A DNA stretch of 8,315 nucleotides from contig JAISPO010000099.1 in the NCBI GenBank assembly GCA_031274855.1, positions 1-8,315 of the forward strand. The letters are read 5' to 3'. Position 1 is the first letter of the stretch. The number at the start of each line of letters is the position of its first letter. The notes under the pieces were generated by a model. It was given only the letters and a program-made list of their open reading frames with translations, had not been told where the DNA came from and searched no databases. Both the position numbers and the translations under genes were made by a program. This document shows positions 5,029 through 8,315 of this stretch, piece after piece. This DNA comes from Zoogloeaceae bacterium (lineage in GTDB: Bacteria > Pseudomonadota > Gammaproteobacteria > Burkholderiales > Rhodocyclaceae).

Positions 5029-5446
5029 AAGCAATCTGCACATGAATATGCTTGCCAAGCACGTTAGCGGCAGCCTCGATCTGGTCAAGCTTTGAGGCGT
5101 GGCGCAGGTCGAACAGGCGGTCGACTTGCGGCATGTGCCAACCCAAGCGGCGAGCAAGTTCGGCCTTTTTCATCCCCTGTTCAGTCATGGCCTGATACAC
5201 CCCAAGCTTCGCGCATTCCAGCGCAGAGGGGCGCACGGTTTTTTGACCTCTCCGAGGCTTGCTGGCAACAGGCAAAGGCTTGCGCTGATCCACGTAGAAC
5301 GACAGGCCGGTTTCCAGCGCATCAATCGCTTGCAGCAACGCTTCCTCTTCATCCGCACCAAAGGTGATGGCCTCAGGCACATCCGCAAAGGTGACAAGCA
5401 CGGTATCGTTATCGTCAGGGGTCAGGGTCACAGGGTATTCGAACAT
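5027..5446 (-). CDS. hicB: HicB-type antitoxin with C-terminal helix-turn-helix
   Basis: A 139-residue antitoxin. The N-terminal half (MFEYPVTLTPDDND, VLVTFADVPEAITFGADEEEAL, then AIDALETGLSFYV) is the partial RNase H-like HicB fold that binds HicA. The C-terminal half (about 75-139, with KKAELARRLGWHMPQVDRLF at 93-112) is an XRE-like DNA-binding helix-turn-helix, so this HicB can repress its own operon. I chose the ATG at 5444-5446 over the GTG nine bases upstream because the TAAGGAG motif, which includes the hicA stop codon, sits 8 nt before it. The gap to hicA is 12 bp, giving toxin-first order and tight coupling. It converges on tRNA-Ser(TGA), with a terminator between. Confidence 0.92.
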   Translation of the reverse strand: MFEYPVTLTPDDNDTVLVTFADVPEAITFGADEEEALLQAIDALETGLSFYVDQRKPLPVASKPRRGQKTVRPSALECAKLGVYQAMTEQGMKKAELARRLGWHMPQVDRLFDLRHASKLDQIEAAANVLGKHIHVQIA

Positions 5447-5458
5447 TCCAATCACTCC

Positions 5459-5638
5459 TTACTTCAAACCAAGCTGACGCTTGATGGTCGCTTCCAGCCC
5501 TTTGCCAAGCTCTTGCGTGCCGTGCATGGGCAGCGCGGACTGCTTGCCATTCAGGAACACCTTGAGATGCGACCCTCTGCCTTGTACAAAGGTCGCGCCC
5601 AGTTGTTCCAGCCACTTCTTCATCTGCTTGGAGTTCAC
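5459..5638 (-). CDS. hicA: HicA-type toxin mRNA interferase
   Basis: A 59-residue dsRBD-like HicA toxin, the normal length; HicA cleaves mRNA until bound by HicB. The key GSH motif is intact, with the catalytic histidine at position 24 (GRGSHLKVF) followed by the usual second strand and LPMHG…LGKGLEATIKRQLGL end. The start is uncertain. GTG at 5636-5638 gives the family-like VNSKQMKKWLEQLG; ATG at 5621-5623 would remove five residues, and TTG at 5645-5647 would add three. None has a clear Shine-Dalgarno. A -10-like TATATT ends 7 nt before the GTG, so the message may be nearly leaderless. The gene begins 27 bp after the orn stop on the same strand. Confidence 0.87.
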   Translation of the reverse strand: MNSKQMKKWLEQLGATFVQGRGSHLKVFLNGKQSALPMHGTQELGKGLEATIKRQLGLK

Positions 5639-5645
5639 GGGGCAC

Positions 5646-5668
5646 AATATAACAGATGTGTTGTGTTA
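5646..5668 (-). promoter_or_regulatory. Possible hicAB promoter -10 and operator
   Basis: On the minus strand TATATT (5646-5651) resembles a -10 box, with no good -35 at 16-18 bp. An inverted repeat TAACA (5650-5654) / TGTTA (5664-5668) with 9-bp spacing overlaps it and the orn stop codon. It could be bound by the HicB helix-turn-helix; this is inferred from position alone. Confidence 0.35.
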
Positions 5669-6211
5669 CAGCGCGATAAAGTGTTCCCGATAGTACTTGA
5701 GCTCGTCGATGGACTCATAAATATCCGCCAGCGCCTCGTGGCGGGATTTTTTCTCGAAGCCTTTGGCGGTGGCAGGCTTCCAGCGTTTGCAGAGTTCTTT
5801 CAGCGTCGAGACGTCGAGGTTGCGGTAGTGGAAATAGCGCTCCAACTCCGGCATCCAGCGAGCCATGAAGCGGCGATCCTGACAAATCGAATTGCCGCAC
5901 ATGGGCGACTTGTCCGCGGGAACATGCTGCTTGAGGAATTCGAGGCATTGGCGCTCGGCCTCGGCCTCGGTCAGCGTTGAGGCCTTCACCCTGTCGATGA
6001 GACCGGATTTGCCATGCGTCTTCTGATTCCATTCATCCATGCCGCCGAGCACGGCATTGTCCTGATGAATGGCCCAAACGGCGCTTTCGGCCACCACATC
6101 GAGTTCGTTATTGGTAATCACCACAGCCATTTCGATAATCCGGTCCGAATCGGGGTTCAAACCGGTCATTTCCATGTCGAGCCAGATAAGCGCATTGGGG
6201 TCTTGTGCCAT
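5666..6211 (-). CDS. orn: Oligoribonuclease (3'-5' exoribonuclease of the DEDDh family)
   Basis: A 181-residue Orn, full length. It degrades di- to short oligoribonucleotides left by other RNases, including pGpG from cyclic-di-GMP breakdown, and is essential in many proteobacteria. The four acidic metal ligands and the general-base histidine are present: D12 and E14 (WLDMEMTGL), D112 (SICQDRRF), H158 (SRHEALADI) and D163. The ATG at 6209-6211 gives the conventional N-terminus MAQDPNALIWLDMEMTGL; an AGAAAG stretch about 8 nt before it is a weak ribosome site. It is divergent from the Ste24-type protease gene with 49 bp between starts. The hicAB pair follows immediately and may receive orn read-through. 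Confidence 0.97.
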   Translation of the reverse strand: MAQDPNALIWLDMEMTGLNPDSDRIIEMAVVITNNELDVVAESAVWAIHQDNAVLGGMDEWNQKTHGKSGLIDRVKASTLTEAEAERQCLEFLKQHVPADKSPMCGNSICQDRRFMARWMPELERYFHYRNLDVSTLKELCKRWKPATAKGFEKKSRHEALADIYESIDELKYYREHFIAL

Positions 6212-6260
6212 AATTTTTCTTTCTGCAAAAGCCGCATGTTCTCACAGATCATCCTGCCCC

Positions 6261-7517
6261 ATGAGTTCCACGACAATCTTTTCCTGTGTTTTCCTGTTCG
6301 CCCTGACAGTCAGCAGCGGCATCCGCGTCTGGCTGGCGCTGCGGCAATATCGCCATGTCGCCGCGCACCGCGAGGCCGTGCCTGCCGAATTCGCCACCAG
6401 TATTCCGCTCGCCGATCACCGCAAGGCCGCTGACTACACGCAGGCACGCATTCGCGTTGCGCTCGCCGCGCTCGCTGCCGATGTTCTCCTGCTGCTGCTT
6501 CTGACACTCGGCGGCCTGCTCGATTGGCTGGATCGCGCATGGTTCGCCGTCCTCGGCGAACGGGCGCAACTGTACGGCCTGGCGCTGTTCGCCAGCGTCG
6601 GCATCATCGCGTTTCTGGCCGATCTGCCTTTCACGCTTTACCGGACTTTCGTTGTCGAAGCCCGCTTCGGCTTCAACAAAATGACCTGGCGCACAGCTTT
6701 AGTCGATCTCGCCAAACAAACCGCGCTGACCATTATCATCGGCGCGCCGCTGCTCTGGGCGGTGCTCTGGGTGATGGCGGCAATGGGCGAACGCTGGTGG
6801 CTATACGTCTGGCTGCTCTGGCTTACTTTCAATCTGCTGATGATGCTGCTCTACCCGACGCTGATCGCGCCGCTTTTCAACAAATTTTCGCCCCTGCCCG
6901 ATGGCGAGTTGAAATCCCGCATCAACGGCTTGCTCGCCCGCTGCAACTTCACCGCTTCCGGCCTGTTCGTCATGGATGGCTCGCGCCGTTCCGCTCATGG
7001 CAACGCCTATTTCACCGGACTGGGCCGCGCCAAACGCATCGTCTTTTTCGACACGCTGATCGACAAACTGAACCCGCCCGAAGTCGAAGCCGTGCTCGCT
7101 CACGAACTCGGCCACTTCAAGCATCGCCACGTCTGGAAACGCATCGCCATGCTGGCGGCGATGAGCCTCGCCCTGTTATGGGCGCTCGGCCAGATCATCA
7201 ACGCAACATGGTTCTATCAAGGGCTGGGCATCGCCGCGCCCAGTACCGCGATGGCTTTGCTGCTGTTCTCGCAAGTGCTGCCGGTATTCCTGTTTCCCGC
7301 CACGCCGCTTGCCGCGCTGCTCTCGCGCCGCCACGAATATGAGGCCGACGCCTACGCCAGCCGCCACGCCAGCGCCGCCGACCTGATATCCGCGCTGGTC
7401 TGCATGTACCGCGACAACGCGGCGACACTCACGCCCGACCCGCTGCATTCCCTGTTCTACGATTCGCACCCGCCCGCCAGCCTGCGCATCGCCCACCTGC
7501 GCGGCATCACATCTTGA
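6261..7517 (+). CDS. Ste24-type M48 membrane zinc metalloprotease
   Basis: A 418-residue integral membrane protease of peptidase family M48, Ste24 (CAAX protease-like) branch. The zinc site is HELGH (281-285) with third ligand E359 in RRHEYEADAYA and D363. Hydrophobic membrane segments are visible at about 5-26, 64-88, 103-125, 153-175, 180-204, 294-314 and 328-354. FNKFSPL (207-213) and the conserved YPTLIAPLFN also match Ste24. Eukaryotic Ste24 trims prenylated proteins; bacteria lack that pathway, so a role in membrane protein quality control like HtpX is more likely (inference). I chose the ATG at 6261: the frame is open upstream but would run antisense through orn. No Shine-Dalgarno is evident. 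The stop overlaps the rsgA start (TTGA). Confidence 0.92.
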   Translation: MSSTTIFSCVFLFALTVSSGIRVWLALRQYRHVAAHREAVPAEFATSIPLADHRKAADYTQARIRVALAALAADVLLLLLLTLGGLLDWLDRAWFAVLGERAQLYGLALFASVGIIAFLADLPFTLYRTFVVEARFGFNKMTWRTALVDLAKQTALTIIIGAPLLWAVLWVMAAMGERWWLYVWLLWLTFNLLMMLLYPTLIAPLFNKFSPLPDGELKSRINGLLARCNFTASGLFVMDGSRRSAHGNAYFTGLGRAKRIVFFDTLIDKLNPPEVEAVLAHELGHFKHRHVWKRIAMLAAMSLALLWALGQIINATWFYQGLGIAAPSTAMALLLFSQVLPVFLFPATPLAALLSRRHEYEADAYASRHASAADLISALVCMYRDNAATLTPDPLHSLFYDSHPPASLRIAHLRGITS

Positions 7518-8315
7518 ACATCGAAGGCATCATCATCGCCGCCCACGGGCGGCACTACGAAGTCGAAACCGCCGACGGTCGACGCTGGCAGGCTGTGCCA
7601 CGCGGCAAACGCAGCGACTACGCCTGCGGCGACCGCGTCACCATCGAACCCGCCAACGCCGATCAAGCCCGCATCCTCGCGCACGCCCCCCGCGCATCCC
7701 TGCTCTATCGCAGCGACCAATGGAAACAAAAACTGATTGCCGCCAATGTCGACCAGATCGTTTTCGTCACCGCCGTCGAACCCGCGTTCAGCGACGAACT
7801 CATCTCGCGGGCGCTGGCCGCCGCCGAGCATGAAGGCATACGCGCCATCATCGTCCTCAATAAATCCGACCTCGCGGACAACCTGCCAGCGGCGCGCGCC
7901 CAACTCGCGCCTTTTCACGCCATCGGCTACCCCATCGTCGAACTATCGGCACAGCGCGATGCCACCCCGCTACGCGCATGGCTGGCAGGCCGCCTCTCCG
8001 TCCTCGTCGGCCAATCCGGCATGGGCAAATCCACCCTGATTAACGGCCTCATCCCCGAAGCCGCCGCCGCCACGCGCGAAATCTCCACCGCGCTCGACTC
8101 CGGCAAACACACCACCACCCACGCCACCCGCTACCGGCTTGACGCCGCGTCCAGCATCATCGACAGCCCCGGACTGCAAGAATTCGGCCTCGCCCACCTC
8201 ACCTTCGGCCAAATCGAATGGGCCTTCCCCGAATTCCGCCCCGCGCTCGGCCAGTGCCGCTTCCACGACTGCCACCACAACGCCGAACCCGGCTGCGCCA
8301 TCAAAACCATGCTCG
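7514..8315 (+). CDS. rsgA: Ribosome small-subunit-dependent GTPase A (3' end outside window)
   Basis: The first 267 codons of RsgA (YjeQ), a circularly permuted GTPase that checks late 30S maturation. Domains in order are an N-terminal OB fold (about 1-60), the GTPase with permuted motif order G4 NKSD (116-119), G1 GQSGMGKST (166-174), G2 threonines (HTTTHAT, 199-205) and G3 DSPG (217-220), then the zinc site C248, C253, H255, C261. The N-terminus MNIEGIIIAAHGRHYEV fits a TTG start at 7514-7516, which shares four bases (TTGA) with the protease stop. A TTG start and this overlap suggest translational coupling. The remaining C-terminal helices lie beyond the window edge. The E. coli homologue also sits divergently beside orn. 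Confidence 0.95.
   Translation, partial: MNIEGIIIAAHGRHYEVETADGRRWQAVPRGKRSDYACGDRVTIEPANADQARILAHAPRASLLYRSDQWKQKLIAANVDQIVFVTAVEPAFSDELISRALAAAEHEGIRAIIVLNKSDLADNLPAARAQLAPFHAIGYPIVELSAQRDATPLRAWLAGRLSVLVGQSGMGKSTLINGLIPEAAAATREISTALDSGKHTTTHATRYRLDAASSIIDSPGLQEFGLAHLTFGQIEWAFPEFRPALGQCRFHDCHHNAEPGCAIKTML

Noticed and set aside
5099..5980. A 293-codon plus-strand frame across hicB, hicA and orn
   Set aside because: It is antisense to three recognisable genes, and its composition and lack of motifs mark it as a shadow.
6069..6260. N-terminal extension of the Ste24-type protease
   Set aside because: It would lie antisense within orn. The membrane protein's first hydrophobic segment starts right after the ATG at 6261.

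Overview
The window looks like a chromosomal housekeeping segment of a GC-rich betaproteobacterium; a Rhodocyclales or Nitrosomonadales-like source is my best guess, from the protein sequences and gene order only. Core genes carry the GCC/CGC-rich codon use of such genomes. The block orn / Ste24-type M48 protease / rsgA and the lysC–tRNA-Ser(GCT)–tRNA-Arg(ACG) order fit that group. No stretch longer than about 115 bp lacks a gene, so there is no large dark region.

Layout, left to right. (1) The 3' end of parC (topoisomerase IV subunit A) runs rightward off the left edge. (2) A leftward VapBC toxin–antitoxin operon converges on it. It has a near-consensus sigma-70 promoter whose -10 overlaps a perfect inverted repeat. 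(3) Still leftward: a 72-residue protein of unknown function with a CxxC motif, tRNA-Arg(ACG), tRNA-Ser(GCT) and lysC (aspartokinase), each tRNA with a recognisable promoter. (4) A leftward radical SAM gene of the CX3CX2C type is divergent from queD (6-carboxytetrahydropterin synthase family), which is followed by tRNA-Ser(TGA) and a strong intrinsic terminator. (5) A leftward HicAB toxin–antitoxin pair sits directly behind orn (oligoribonuclease). (6) Divergent from orn are a Ste24-type membrane protease and rsgA (ribosome-assembly GTPase), overlapping by 4 bp; rsgA runs off the right edge.

Functionally the core genes serve chromosome decatenation (parC), the aspartate amino-acid pathway (lysC), 7-deazaguanine/queuosine precursor synthesis (queD, perhaps the radical SAM gene), decoding (three tRNAs, all with encoded CCA), end-stage RNA decay (orn), membrane proteolysis and 30S maturation (rsgA). 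The two toxin–antitoxin modules and the small CxxC protein look like accessory cargo beside tRNA or essential genes.

I found no clearly new multi-gene system. The points most worth a second look are: a probable internal start in lysC that would give a separate regulatory subunit; the vapBC operator–promoter; a perfect 10-bp inverted repeat enclosing the tRNA-Ser(GCT) -10 box; a possibly leaderless hicA; and the radical SAM/queD divergent pair.
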